A DNA stretch of 64,000 nt from Dyadobacter chenhuakuii (GTDB lineage Bacteria > Bacteroidota > Bacteroidia > Cytophagales > Spirosomataceae): positions 4,584,501-4,648,500 of the forward strand of contig NZ_CP098805.1 of the NCBI RefSeq assembly GCF_023821985.2, in the 5' to 3' direction. The notes under the pieces are model-generated. The model had not been told where the DNA came from, ran no database searches, and saw only the letters and a program-made list of their open reading frames with translations. Below, in pieces: positions 34,852-43,969 of this stretch. The position numbers were made by a program, and so were the translations under genes. Within the stretch, counting starts at the first letter, position 1; each line of letters opens with the position of its first letter.

Positions 34852-35700
34852 TTACTCAACGACAGCCGAAACGCAAATGTATGTTGGGATAATTCCGGTG
34901 GCCCTTATACGGACCTCTGCGTCTTCCGCTTGCGTATTGCCAGTGAGCACCAGGGCAGTGTCTAAACCAAATTTATTACCACCCAAAATATCTGTGTGCA
35001 ATGTATCGCCCACCATCAGAATGTTCTGCTTATTGACATTAGGATAGTTCTTAATGTGCTGGTAAGCAAAAATAAACATCTGAGGATCAGGCTTTCCGAA
35101 GCGGATGAATTGCCGGCCAATGGTGTCTTCAATCATTTTCGCCAACGCCCCAACAGCAATAGATAAGCGGCTTTTTGAAGCAGGGTAAGTCTTGTCCGTG
35201 TTGGCTACAATCACAGGAATGTTGCGTTTTCGAAGCAAATTTAATGTTTTGGTCAAATCCGTATTCCAGTCGAAACCTTCATCGTCCAGAAAAACCAATG
35301 CATTAACATCATGAACTGCATTAAGATCCAGCTCTCTGATTGACAGCGTTTTAAGATCAGTGGAGCCAATGTAGTGTGCAGAGTTATCCGTTCCCAGATA
35401 GGCAACCACGCCTTTTCTCACCTTTAATTCAAGATATTCTCTCGCCAACATTCCCGAAGAAATGATACGGTCGGGCGTAACGTCGTCGATGCCCAGCTTA
35501 ACATAGGATTCTGCCAGCTGTTCAGGGCTCCGCGATGCATCGTTGGTAACTACATAAAAGTCCTTACCCGTTTCGCGAAGATAGGCAAATGTGTTCTCAA
35601 TGCCCGGGATAAGGCCATTATAGGTTTTAAGAACACCAAAAGCATCAAAGAAAATTACTTCATATTTTGAGATTACAGACTTAAAATTGTCAAGGATCAT
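34852..35700 (-). CDS. HAD-superfamily phosphatase, NagD-like (IIA)
   Basis: A 282-aa phosphatase. HAD motif I is FFDAFGVLK (nucleophile Asp), motif II is VVTNDASRS, and motif IV is MVGDTLHTDILGGNKFGLDTALV; the cap is of the NagD/p-nitrophenylphosphatase type. Substrate unknown, with sugar phosphates or nucleotides likely. It is 46 bp downstream of the APH-like kinase gene on the same strand, so a kinase/phosphatase operon is plausible. Confidence 0.88.
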   Translation of the reverse strand: MILDNFKSVISKYEVIFFDAFGVLKTYNGLIPGIENTFAYLRETGKDFYVVTNDASRSPEQLAESYVKLGIDDVTPDRIISSGMLAREYLELKVRKGVVAYLGTDNSAHYIGSTDLKTLSIRELDLNAVHDVNALVFLDDEGFDWNTDLTKTLNLLRKRNIPVIVANTDKTYPASKSRLSIAVGALAKMIEDTIGRQFIRFGKPDPQMFIFAYQHIKNYPNVNKQNILMVGDTLHTDILGGNKFGLDTALVLTGNTQAEDAEVRIRATGIIPTYICVSAVVE

Positions 35701-35746
35701 TATGGGTGGTGTCTTAGGAGTGAATAAAATGCGAGCGGAAATCGGG

Positions 35747-36787
35747 TTATAAATTAAGCGCTCTCAGGATCTTGTCTTCGTCAAAACCTTCGATGGAAGG
35801 GAAATAAAGTTCGTATGCTTCCTTTTGTAATTTCGTGCAATAGGACCTGTGGAAGAAATATTTACCATATTTAATCACATAATTCAGAATGAAAAACCGG
35901 TAGGCTTCTTTCATAAACCGTACTTCATTCACCGTCAGTGGGTAAACCTGATGGTATTCTTTCAAAAAAATCATAAAACGGTCCTCCATCAATGGCCCCA
36001 GCAGATAGCTAAAAACCGTCCGGTCGCCTACATTGGAACAGACCCTCGCGAAAAAGTAAAAGTCCATGATCCTGGACGAAACGCGGAACCAGTCGTAATC
36101 CCACCGGGAATATAGTTTCAAATCATCGGTAACTGAAAAATTGCCAATATTCCAGTCGACAAAAACGGGCATTTTATCAAATGAGCTGACATTCAGGCGC
36201 TGGATATTTTTCATGAAAATATCGCATTGCTTTCGTAACAGCTGGATGTAGCCGCGATGCTCATACTGCCCGGTGTCTGTGTCCAGAATTTCCAGCAAAT
36301 GCTGAATGTCCGTGCGCAGGTTCTTGGAAGACTTTGGAATGGATTTTCCCGCCCGCAGGCAAGCAAGATGAAATTTTGCTGTCTCGTTTCCTAACTTCTT
36401 GATTTGTTCATCATTAAGTCGTTTCGGCAGCCGGTTCATCGCCCGGATCGGATTATAAAAAACGACCCATGTATCTACAAAATCTTCCTGATAGCGATAA
36501 GTATAAACCTGGTTGTTTTTTACCAGCGACCTGGCAAGCACATTCTCAAAAGGGTAGAGCAAATTATTGGCAAGCGCCTGAATGATCCTGTGGTCTTCTT
36601 TGAAATGCTCATATTTGCCAAAATAGGACAGTTTGGCAACAACAATATCGTCGTTATCAAGCGTCACACGAAAGACGTGATTCGTTGACACTTTGGCACT
36701 TATATCTTCAACAAACTTAACTCCAATCGAATTATCAAACCCTGCCCAGGCCTTCCGGATAATTTCAGGATAATCTTTTAAACGCAT
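35747..36787 (-). CDS. APH/choline-kinase-like phosphotransferase
   Basis: A 346-aa protein with the protein-kinase-like fold of aminoglycoside/choline kinases. The N-lobe has VFRVTLDNDDIVVAKLSYFG, with the ATP-lysine. The catalytic loop is FVDWNIGNFSV, where the usual HGDxxxxN is changed to VDWNIGN, keeping Asp and Asn. DYDW serves as the metal-binding DFE/DxD site. Substrate unknown. It starts a two-gene operon with the HAD phosphatase and is divergent from the acyltransferase gene. Confidence 0.7.
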   Translation of the reverse strand: MRLKDYPEIIRKAWAGFDNSIGVKFVEDISAKVSTNHVFRVTLDNDDIVVAKLSYFGKYEHFKEDHRIIQALANNLLYPFENVLARSLVKNNQVYTYRYQEDFVDTWVVFYNPIRAMNRLPKRLNDEQIKKLGNETAKFHLACLRAGKSIPKSSKNLRTDIQHLLEILDTDTGQYEHRGYIQLLRKQCDIFMKNIQRLNVSSFDKMPVFVDWNIGNFSVTDDLKLYSRWDYDWFRVSSRIMDFYFFARVCSNVGDRTVFSYLLGPLMEDRFMIFLKEYHQVYPLTVNEVRFMKEAYRFFILNYVIKYGKYFFHRSYCTKLQKEAYELYFPSIEGFDEDKILRALNL

Positions 36788-36909
36788 TTATTCTATTATT
36801 TGGGCATTGCAAAATGTTGATGCTATGCTCTTTAAGAGCTCAATTCAATTTCAAAGTTAGCAACTTCGGGGGAGCGGACACGAGGCATATATCGAAACTT
36901 TGAATAATT

Positions 36910-37911
36910 TTGCAGGTCAATTTTACCATATACATTTTGTTCTTCTACTTCTCCCGTTTCCTGGTTCGACTAGCATTGCCGATTTATTTAAAAAAGCTTT
37001 GTGTAAAAGGCTTCGAGAAGCTGCACAAAGGACCAGTGCTGCTAGCTTCCAATCATTCAGGCTCGTTTTTTGACGCTGTCGTAATTGGCTCAATCATGAC
37101 ACAGCCTATTTTCACGCTTACCCGTGGCGATGTTTTCAAGAAAAAAGCGGCAGCGTTCTGGCTCCGGCAAATCAAGCTTATCCCGGTTTTCAGAGGGTCG
37201 GAAGGTCGTCAATATGTCAAGAATCATGATATTACCGTCAAGGAAGGTTATGATGCCATGAAAGGCGGCGGAGCAGTGATTATTTTTTCGGAGGGCGTTT
37301 GTGTGAACGAATGGAATTTGCGTCCGTTGGGAAAAGGCACAGCGAGAATGGCTTATCAAACCTGGTATGGCGATGATCCGCTTAAAAATATGGGTGTTGT
37401 GCCAACAGGCGTCAACTACGAACACTTTCGTGGTCCAGGAAAAAGAGTCTCTCTTCGCTTCGGAGAGGCTATTTTGATTCATGACATCAAAACGGACCCG
37501 CAAGAATACGAAAGATGGTTACGCGAATTCAATGAGATTCTAGAACGGAAAATGAGTGCCGAAGTATGGAGTATCCCTGCTGACATTTCAAAAGCGGAAC
37601 GTACACAGCGATTAAATGCACTATTTGGCGATTGTCCGCTTCCACCTGGTGGTAATGCGATTCAGAAAGCCATCGGCTGGTTCGGGCGCGCAATTCATCG
37701 CCCTTTATATCATTTTTTTGAAAGAAAAACTGCCAAGCTAACCGCCAGGTCTGTGTTTTATGACTCGGTCCTGTTTGGCTTGCTAATGTATTTATATCCC
37801 ACGATCGTTGTTTTACTGTCGCTGATCGCCGGGTTGATTTTTGGCTGGGCTATGGGGCTGGCATTGTTCTTCATACTGCCTATACTAGCCTGGTTTGCAG
37901 CAAGATACTAG
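36910..37911 (+). CDS. PlsC-family acyltransferase (phospholipid/glycerolipid)
   Basis: A 333-aa membrane acyltransferase. The NHx4D-type motif is NHSGSFFDA (about 48-56), followed by FTLTRGDVF, IPVFRG and FSEGVCVNEW (block III). Two hydrophobic helices close the C-terminus (VLFGLLMYLYPTIVVLLSLIAGLIFGW...). It probably transfers acyl groups to lysophosphatidate or a related lipid. No ATG precedes the N-terminal hydrophobic segment in this frame; a stop lies at 36901, so a TTG start at 36910 (or an ATT/ATA just before) must be used. Confidence 0.87.
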   Translation: MQVNFTIYILFFYFSRFLVRLALPIYLKKLCVKGFEKLHKGPVLLASNHSGSFFDAVVIGSIMTQPIFTLTRGDVFKKKAAAFWLRQIKLIPVFRGSEGRQYVKNHDITVKEGYDAMKGGGAVIIFSEGVCVNEWNLRPLGKGTARMAYQTWYGDDPLKNMGVVPTGVNYEHFRGPGKRVSLRFGEAILIHDIKTDPQEYERWLREFNEILERKMSAEVWSIPADISKAERTQRLNALFGDCPLPPGGNAIQKAIGWFGRAIHRPLYHFFERKTAKLTARSVFYDSVLFGLLMYLYPTIVVLLSLIAGLIFGWAMGLALFFILPILAWFAARY

Positions 37912-37941
37912 ACTTTCCAAGTTTATAAACCTGGAAAGTCT
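37910..37941. terminator. Hairpin between convergent acyltransferase and VOC genes
   Basis: AGACTTTCCA (37910-37919) pairs with TGGAAAGTCT (37932-37941). The inside is GTTTATAAAC, itself a palindrome, so the whole forms a nearly continuous stem. No T-run follows; it starts within the acyltransferase stop codon. Confidence 0.6.
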
Positions 37942-37953
37942 ATGGCTTGTCGG

Positions 37954-39009
37954 TCAATCCTTCACCCGGCTCAAACCCATCAATTTCAGCATCCAATCGG
38001 GTAAAGGTTTTTGATGCTTTCTCTTCTGAATGTCCAGGAACCAGCCTATTTTCTTCAAAATGGGCAATTTATGCGTTTCCACCAGCTCGATCAATGTGCC
38101 GTCCGGATCTTCCAGGTAGGCGAAGCGACCCGCAGCCGATTCCATACCGAATGATCTTTCGCTGTCGATGGTGAATGGATATCCTTGTGACTGCAGTTTG
38201 GATTTTAATGTATCCATGTCAATTGTATCAAAGCACAAATGGATAAATCCGCAGTCTCCCCAGAACCGGTTTTCGAAGATTTTATTAGGCGTACGGTCCA
38301 GCGCCTGCACAAGTTCAATCTGAACGTTACCCAGCAAACGGCTGAATGCACCATGCGGCGTAAACTTTTTTCTTAATAACACCCTTCTGAAACGCTGTCC
38401 TTTAACCGATGCTGGAATGTCTTCAAAAACACCCGTTTCATCATAAACGACTTCCAGCGGTTGAAGTAAATTTTTATAAAAAACGAGCGATTGATCCATG
38501 TCAGAAACGCCCACAACAACGCCTGAAACGCCGCCAACCGGTTTTTCGGTTTTTTGAAACCACGTTTCGTCGCTTGTAATTTGAAATGTATTTCCATAAG
38601 GATCATTGGCCCAGAATCCCTGTCCTTCCGGCAGCGAAACCAATGGGCCTACAGTCTCTTTGGATTGGCTTTTTAACCATTCGTGTGCTTTTTTAACATC
38701 GGGCGCCTTAAAACGAATGGCATTGATGCCGAGATCTCCGATTTCAATCTTGAAATTCGCGGGCTGCGACTTTCTGCTCGTAAATGACCAGATTTCCAGT
38801 CCGCCTCCACCAGCCAGGTTAATAGCCAAAACGGCATGTCTTTGATGCACTTCTCCACGCGTATAAGGTGTCATCAGCGGCGCCTCGGCCTTTTCATCAA
38901 ACACGGGCACATCAAAACCAAGCATCTTACGATACCATTTCCATGCGTCTGGCACATTCTGAACACCAATTCCTACCTGTTGAATCCCTGAAATCAGCGG
39001 AGTACTCAT
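37954..39009 (-). CDS. VOC-family (glyoxalase/bleomycin-resistance fold) protein, two domains
   Basis: A 351-aa protein with two vicinal-oxygen-chelate domains. The first is about 5-150 (QQVGIGVQNVPDAWKWYRKMLGF ... NDPYGNTFQITS). The second is about 158-310 (GGVSGVVVGVSDMDQSLVFYKNLL ... LEDPDGTLIELVET). Glu and His residues that could bind metal are present (FIHLCFD, LIELVE). The substrate is not evident; dioxygenase or isomerase activities occur in the family. Monocistronic and divergent from aroB. Confidence 0.85.
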   Translation of the reverse strand: MSTPLISGIQQVGIGVQNVPDAWKWYRKMLGFDVPVFDEKAEAPLMTPYTRGEVHQRHAVLAINLAGGGGLEIWSFTSRKSQPANFKIEIGDLGINAIRFKAPDVKKAHEWLKSQSKETVGPLVSLPEGQGFWANDPYGNTFQITSDETWFQKTEKPVGGVSGVVVGVSDMDQSLVFYKNLLQPLEVVYDETGVFEDIPASVKGQRFRRVLLRKKFTPHGAFSRLLGNVQIELVQALDRTPNKIFENRFWGDCGFIHLCFDTIDMDTLKSKLQSQGYPFTIDSERSFGMESAAGRFAYLEDPDGTLIELVETHKLPILKKIGWFLDIQKRKHQKPLPDWMLKLMGLSRVKD

Positions 39010-39172
39010 TCGTTAAAAATTATGATTAGTTAAAGGCTTAATATTTCAATTCCGGGGTTAAGCGGACGACAATTTTACAAAATAAAACGCAAACCAGGCA
39101 GCTGTAAGCGCAATTGAGGTGAAAATGTGGAGTGTGGAAAAATTTTCTTGGGATACAGAACCTCATTGCATA

Positions 39173-39201
39173 TTTGATAAACATAATAATTCATATCTTT
39201 A
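39173..39201 (+). promoter_or_regulatory. Candidate promoter for aroB
   Basis: TTTG (39173-39176) is followed after 17 nt by TATCTTTA (39194-39201), one base from the Bacteroidota -7 consensus TAnnTTTG. It would give a leader of about 95 nt before the aroB ATG. The rest of the 295-bp divergent region shows no convincing gene. Confidence 0.4.
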
Positions 39202-39304
39202 AATGAGATTTCCAGAATATTATTTCTAAAAACCTGGATATCAACGCATCCATTATGGTGCATTCGTCGTATGTGTTACGAGCGCTGTCTCACAAAATAG
39301 TAGA

Positions 39305-40339
39305 ATGAACGATTCCGTAGTCATTGCCCCAATTAGTGAAAGTTTAAGTGAATTTTTGAGTTCGTCTGAGTATTCCAAGGTTTTTGTAATTGCGGATAAC
39401 AATACAAAAAAGCATTGTTACCCATATTTTAAGGCGATTTTACCAGCGCATAGCATTGTAAGTGTGCCCAGCGGAGAATCGAATAAATTGTTGTCGACCT
39501 GTGAGAGAATATGGGATGCGATGACAAAAGAATCTTTGGACAGGCATGCTCTGGTGATCAATGTGGGCGGCGGAGTGATTGGTGATATGGGCGGTTTTTG
39601 TGCGGCAGTTTATAAGCGTGGAATAGATTTTATACAGGTGCCGACGACTTTGCTTTCGCAGGTTGATGCAAGTGTTGGAGGTAAATTAGGTGTTGATTTT
39701 CAAGGTTTTAAAAATCACTTAGGTGTTTTTACGCTGCCTCGAAAAGTGTTGATAGACCCTGTTTTTTTAAAAACCTTACCGGAAAGGGAAATCAGGTCCG
39801 GGTTTGCAGAAATTATCAAGCATTGCCTGATTGCAGATGCAGCGAAATGGGAAGAGATCAGGTCAAAGGATTTTGAAGAACAAAACTGGACAGATCTGAT
39901 CGCACATTCTGTAAAGATCAAGCAATCGGTTGTAGATCAGGATCCTACGGAGAAAGGTTTGCGCAAAATATTGAATTTCGGACACACGCTCGGGCATGCC
40001 GTAGAGACTTATTTTCTAAATAAACCTGCGAACCAGAGGTTGTATCACGGGGAAGCGATTGCAGTGGGGATGATCATGGAAAGTTATCTTTCCTTCTCCC
40101 GAAAAATGATTGACCAGCAGACGCTTACAAATATTGAAGAGTTTCTTTTTGCTACTTATGGCAAAGTGGACATAAAGCAGGAGGATATCGAAGAGATCAT
40201 AAACCTGACCCGTCAGGACAAGAAAAATAAAGGAAAAGAAGTGCGGTTTTCATTGCTAAAAGGAGCAGGGCAATGTGCATTTGATATAGTGGTGTCTGCT
40301 TCTGAAATGCGTAAATCAATAGCTTATTATTTGGGATAG
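39305..40339 (+). CDS. aroB: 3-dehydroquinate synthase
   Basis: NAD- and metal-dependent cyclisation of DAHP, the second shikimate step. It has 344 aa. Diagnostic segments: VNVGGGVIGDMGGFCAAVYKRG (NAD binding), IQVPTTLLSQVDASVGGKLGVDF, GFAEIIKHCLI with a metal-ligand Glu, and FGHTLGHAVE and HGEAIAVGM with His ligands. Slightly shorter than the 360-aa E. coli enzyme, as in other Bacteroidota. Single gene. Confidence 0.96.
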   Translation: MNDSVVIAPISESLSEFLSSSEYSKVFVIADNNTKKHCYPYFKAILPAHSIVSVPSGESNKLLSTCERIWDAMTKESLDRHALVINVGGGVIGDMGGFCAAVYKRGIDFIQVPTTLLSQVDASVGGKLGVDFQGFKNHLGVFTLPRKVLIDPVFLKTLPEREIRSGFAEIIKHCLIADAAKWEEIRSKDFEEQNWTDLIAHSVKIKQSVVDQDPTEKGLRKILNFGHTLGHAVETYFLNKPANQRLYHGEAIAVGMIMESYLSFSRKMIDQQTLTNIEEFLFATYGKVDIKQEDIEEIINLTRQDKKNKGKEVRFSLLKGAGQCAFDIVVSASEMRKSIAYYLG

Positions 40340-40429
40340 TTTTTAAAAATATCTGGCATAAGCTGTTGGTTTTGATGGATTTGTATAAATACATGCTTGA
40401 TACATATTTTCATAAACCTGACAAATTAA

Positions 40430-41005
40430 ATGCTTATGCTAAGGTCAATTTTTACTTATGCCGCTTTACTCCTAGTCATCATTATAGCGGGCTGTTCCAG
40501 TGGTCGGAAAGTTTTTGTGGAGCATGATTACAGCTACGAGACCAACTTCAAGGATTATTCTTCCTATACTTTCCTGGAATGTGAACGCGACACCAACAAT
40601 CTCTGCACAGAGATCTACGAAGCCATCCGCCGCCAGATGCAGGTGCGCGGCTACAAGCTAACGGCTGAAAAACCAACATTACTTGTTAACTACGGGATTT
40701 TCTACGACAACCTGCGTTACCAGGGCTATATGCAACCGGTAATCAAAAACTGGGTCGACACAGAAAATGACGGCTTCCGTTATGAGCCGATTAAATACGC
40801 ATTGGATAAAGGAACATTGATCGTTTCCCTGATCGACGCCGAGAGTGACCAGGTTGTATGGAGAGGCTACGCGTCCGGAATTTTCAAAGGCGTAGAAACT
40901 TCCAATAACCATTACAGAAGCGTGGTAAGAAGGATCTTCGACCAATACCCGCTCTTTGCAAAGGGATATGATCCGAGGAGATATAGCGAGGCAGTAGGGC
41001 GGTAA
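40430..41005 (+). CDS. DUF4136-type lipoprotein
   Basis: A 191-aa predicted lipoprotein: signal FTYAALLLVIIIAGC with lipobox IAGC. The body FKDYSSYTFLECERD ... EAIRRQMQVRGYKLTAEKPTLLVNYGIFYDN ... ALDKGTLIVSLIDAESDQVVWRGYASGIF matches the DUF4136 pattern (KPDLLVxY and WxG). Role unknown; such proteins are small outer-membrane lipoproteins. An alternative start is Met3 (40436). It converges with mraY across the repeat cluster. Confidence 0.82.
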   Translation: MLMLRSIFTYAALLLVIIIAGCSSGRKVFVEHDYSYETNFKDYSSYTFLECERDTNNLCTEIYEAIRRQMQVRGYKLTAEKPTLLVNYGIFYDNLRYQGYMQPVIKNWVDTENDGFRYEPIKYALDKGTLIVSLIDAESDQVVWRGYASGIFKGVETSNNHYRSVVRRIFDQYPLFAKGYDPRRYSEAVGR

Positions 41006-41012
41006 CCTACAT

Positions 41013-41104
41013 TGTCACACTGAGCGTTACATACCCTGTCACACTGAGCGGAGTCGAAGTGCTTGCACGATGTACCTGCACTTCGACTCCGCTCAGTGTG
41101 ACAG
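41013..41104. repeat. Long palindromic repeat (copy 2a) with extra partial arm
   Basis: Arms 41036-41062 and 41078-41104 are perfect 27-bp inverted repeats starting CTGTCACACTGAGCGGAG, with a 15-nt loop. A partial arm (TGTCACACTGAGCG) lies just before, at 41013-41026. The arm variant is CACAC... where copies 1 and 3 have CAGCC. Confidence 0.9.
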
Positions 41105-41105
41105 A

Positions 41106-41172
41106 GAAGGCGCGCTAATCCTGGGTAACGCGCCTTCGACCGCCCGGCGGCCCGGTCCGCTCAGGCTGACAG
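41106..41172. repeat. Chimeric, left-truncated palindromic repeat (copy 2b)
   Basis: The inner hairpin GAAGGCGCG (41106-41114) / CGCGCCTTC (41129-41137) and its loop are nearly identical to copy 3 at 63.7 kb. The left outer arm is missing. The right arm is interrupted by about 15 nt of GC-rich, nearly palindromic sequence (41140-41155) before GTCCGCTCAGGCTGACAGG resumes. It abuts copy 2a directly and ends 12 bp before the mraY stop. Confidence 0.8.
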
Positions 41173-41184
41173 GGCATCAATAGC

Positions 41185-42399
41185 TTACCTTAACTTCAAA
41201 GTCGCCAGCGTCAAAATCGCCAGAATAATCCCGACAATCCAGAACCGGGTTACAATTTTCGATTCGTGGATGCCTTTTTTCTGGTAATGGTGGTGCAAGG
41301 GAGACATTAATAGCACCCTTCGGCCTTCGCCGTATTTACGTTTGGTCCATTTGAAATAGCTGACTTGGACGATTACGGACAGGTTTTCGGCAATGAAAAT
41401 TCCGCACATGAATGGGATAAGCCATTCTTTGCGGATGGCTAATGCTATGACAGCAATTACTCCCCCCAACATCAAGCTTCCGGTGTCGCCCATGAAAACC
41501 TGGGCAGGATAAGCATTATACCAGAGAAACCCGACGCAGGCGCCTATAAATGCGGCGCAAAAGATCACCAGCTCTCCCGAATTCGGGATATACATGATGT
41601 TCAGATATTGCGAAAATTTCGTATTTCCGGACAAATAGGCCAGAACGCCGAGCGTAAGCGCAATGATCCCTGAAACACCTGCGGCTAGACCATCGATTCC
41701 GTCGGTAATGTTGGCTCCGTTGGAAACGGCGGTGATGATGAAAATAGCGATGATTGTGTAAATAACCCAGGTGTATTCTTCTGGTAACCAGCCGAATAGT
41801 AGGGCTTTATAGTCAAATTCGTTGTTCTTGATAAATGGGATTGTCGTTACTGTCGGGTGAATAATGTCGCGGTAACGCTGGATTTCGCCCAAATTAGAGC
41901 TCAGCAATGGTTGTTCGTAAATTCTGATCCTCACATTGTCATTAAAAGAAAGCGTAAGGCCTACAATGACGCCCAAACCAACCTGCCCTACAATCTTGAA
42001 CCGCCCATGCAAGCCGTCTTTGTTGTTTTTGAATTTTTTCAAATAATCGTCCACAAACCCGATCATTCCTGTCCACAGCGCAGTAATAATGAGGAGGACA
42101 ATGTAGACGTTAGTCAGTTTTGCGAACAGCAGCACGGGAATGAGCAGTGAAGCCAAAATAATGAACCCGCCCATGGTCGGCGTTCCTGCTTTTTCCATCT
42201 GCCCGGCTAATCCCAAATCCCGGATCGTCTCGCCCATTTGCTTCTTTCTCAGGAAGTTAATAATGGTTTTTCCGTAAGTGGCGGCGATGAAAAGGGATAG
42301 AACCGTGGCTCCCAGCGCCCTGAATGAAATATATTGGAAAACACCCGCTCCGGGGATATTGAAGTGCTTGTCGAGATAATCGAATAAGTAATAGAGCAT
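41185..42399 (-). CDS. mraY: Phospho-N-acetylmuramoyl-pentapeptide transferase
   Basis: Integral membrane enzyme making lipid I from UDP-MurNAc-pentapeptide and undecaprenyl phosphate. With the ATG at 42399 it has 404 aa, starting MLYYLFDYLD. An upstream in-frame extension to 42462 adds a non-family leader. Visible family motifs: AGTPTMGG, FVDDYLK (catalytic Asp pair), NITDGIDGLA, MGDTGSLMLGG and SPLHHHYQ. A ~45-residue loop after NDNVRIRIYEQP makes it longer than E. coli MraY (360 aa), as usual in Bacteroidota. Last gene of the dcw fragment. Confidence 0.96.
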   Translation of the reverse strand: MLYYLFDYLDKHFNIPGAGVFQYISFRALGATVLSLFIAATYGKTIINFLRKKQMGETIRDLGLAGQMEKAGTPTMGGFIILASLLIPVLLFAKLTNVYIVLLIITALWTGMIGFVDDYLKKFKNNKDGLHGRFKIVGQVGLGVIVGLTLSFNDNVRIRIYEQPLLSSNLGEIQRYRDIIHPTVTTIPFIKNNEFDYKALLFGWLPEEYTWVIYTIIAIFIITAVSNGANITDGIDGLAAGVSGIIALTLGVLAYLSGNTKFSQYLNIMYIPNSGELVIFCAAFIGACVGFLWYNAYPAQVFMGDTGSLMLGGVIAVIALAIRKEWLIPFMCGIFIAENLSVIVQVSYFKWTKRKYGEGRRVLLMSPLHHHYQKKGIHESKIVTRFWIVGIILAILTLATLKLR

Positions 42400-42483
42400 G
42401 AATAATGTATTGGGGATGACTTTGCAAAGTTGGTTCTTTTCAAAGACTACGCAAAAAGGCAATTGTGATTTTTGGTGCCAATA

Positions 42484-43962
42484 TCAGGAATAACGTTTGG
42501 CAAAAGCTTCCAGCAAAACTTCCTTATCATCAAAATGATGCTTAACACCCTTGATTTCCTGATAATTTTCATGGCCTTTCCCGGCAATTAAAATAATGTC
42601 TTCCGGATTCGCCTCTTCAAAAGCCCTGTTAATTGCCTCGTAACGATCCTCAATAACCGATGTTTTTTTGTAGTCCAGTGGCGGAACTCCCTTTCTCATC
42701 TGTTCCAGAATATCCATAGGCTCTTCGTAGCGTGGATTATCCGATGTCAAGATGACCCGGTTGCTCAGTTTACAAGCAATAGCAGCCATTTTAGGCCTTT
42801 TTTCTGCATCCCGGTTCCCGCCACAGCCTACAACCGTGATCACTTTCTCATTGCCGCTCCGCAAATGATTGATGGTTTCCAGCACATTTTCCAAAGCATC
42901 CGGCGTATGCGCATAATCGACGATCCCCACAATGTTATCCGCAGAATGGAATTGCTCAAAACGTCCGGGAGGGCTTTTCAGGTTCGAAAGTTCGGTCAGC
43001 ACCGACTCTGGTTTTTCACCCAAAAGAACCGCTGCTCCATAAACGGAAAGCAAGTTATAAGCATTAAACCGGCCAATAACCCGGAACCAAACTTCCTGAT
43101 TATTAACCTCCATATGCATGCCCGCCAGCGTATCAGAAATAATTTTTCCTTTAAAACTGGCAAGCGTCTGTAAAGAATATGTTTCGACTTTGGCTTTTGT
43201 GTTCTGGACCATAACCGCGCCGCGGCGATCGTCGACATTCACGAGCGCAAAGGCAGTTTTAGGAAGTTGGTCGAAGAACCCTTTTTTTGCTTTGATATAA
43301 TTATCGAATGTCTTGTGGAAATCGAGGTGATCGTGGGTGATGTTGGTGAAAATACCTCCTGCGAAGTGCAAACCGGTAATTCTGTGTTGTGCAACAGCAT
43401 GAGAGCTTACCTCCATAAAAACGTGGCTGCATTTGTTTTTCTGCATTTGAGCAAGCAAATGGTTCAGCGCAACAGCATCGGGGGTCGTGTGTGTAGATGG
43501 GATAACTTCATCCTCTATCTGGTTCTGGACCGTCGAAATCAGGCCGCAGCGATAGCCGAGTGCACGGAAAAGCTGGAAGAGAAATGTAGCGACAGATGTT
43601 TTACCATTTGTGCCGGTTACGCCTACTAATGTGATCTTTTGAGAAGGATGGTTATAAAATGCAGCGGCAATAAGCCCCATCGCTTCCGCCGAATCCGGAA
43701 CCTGAATGTAAGTAACATTGTCACTTATTTTTTCAGGAAGTTCTTCACAAAGAATAGCAGTCGCTCCAAGCTCCGTTGCAGTCCCAATGTACTGATGGCC
43801 ATCCGTTTGCGTTCCCCTGAGCGCTACGAACAGGCTTCCGGGCATAACCCTTCGGGAATCCAGAATGATGCTTTTAATTATTACTATATCAGAGCCGGTA
43901 ACATTTGCGCCGGCCACGCCGATCAGGATATCGCTTAAAATTTTTTCTGGGGTGCTCTCCAT
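42484..43962 (-). CDS. murE: UDP-N-acetylmuramoyl-tripeptide synthetase (MurE ligase)
   Basis: Adds the third amino acid (probably meso-diaminopimelate) to UDP-MurNAc-L-Ala-D-Glu. It has 492 aa. The ATP loop GVTGTNGKTSVATFL is at about 114-128. The C-terminal domain has GCGGNRDAEKRPKMA and the DNPRYEEP motif, which in MurE corresponds to the DNPR signature for meso-diaminopimelate binding. It lies 7 bp after ftsI and 84 bp before mraY. Confidence 0.96.
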   Translation of the reverse strand: MESTPEKILSDILIGVAGANVTGSDIVIIKSIILDSRRVMPGSLFVALRGTQTDGHQYIGTATELGATAILCEELPEKISDNVTYIQVPDSAEAMGLIAAAFYNHPSQKITLVGVTGTNGKTSVATFLFQLFRALGYRCGLISTVQNQIEDEVIPSTHTTPDAVALNHLLAQMQKNKCSHVFMEVSSHAVAQHRITGLHFAGGIFTNITHDHLDFHKTFDNYIKAKKGFFDQLPKTAFALVNVDDRRGAVMVQNTKAKVETYSLQTLASFKGKIISDTLAGMHMEVNNQEVWFRVIGRFNAYNLLSVYGAAVLLGEKPESVLTELSNLKSPPGRFEQFHSADNIVGIVDYAHTPDALENVLETINHLRSGNEKVITVVGCGGNRDAEKRPKMAAIACKLSNRVILTSDNPRYEEPMDILEQMRKGVPPLDYKKTSVIEDRYEAINRAFEEANPEDIILIAGKGHENYQEIKGVKHHFDDKEVLLEAFAKRYS

Positions 43963-43969
43963 GAAGGAA

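Noticed and set aside
39075..39263. 62-aa minus-strand ORF in the VOC-aroB divergent region
   Set aside because: No recognisable family or motif, and it lies in AT-rich promoter sequence; treated as chance.
42400..42462. Longer N-terminus for MraY
   Set aside because: The extra 21 residues are not MraY-like; MLYYLF at 42399 matches the family start.
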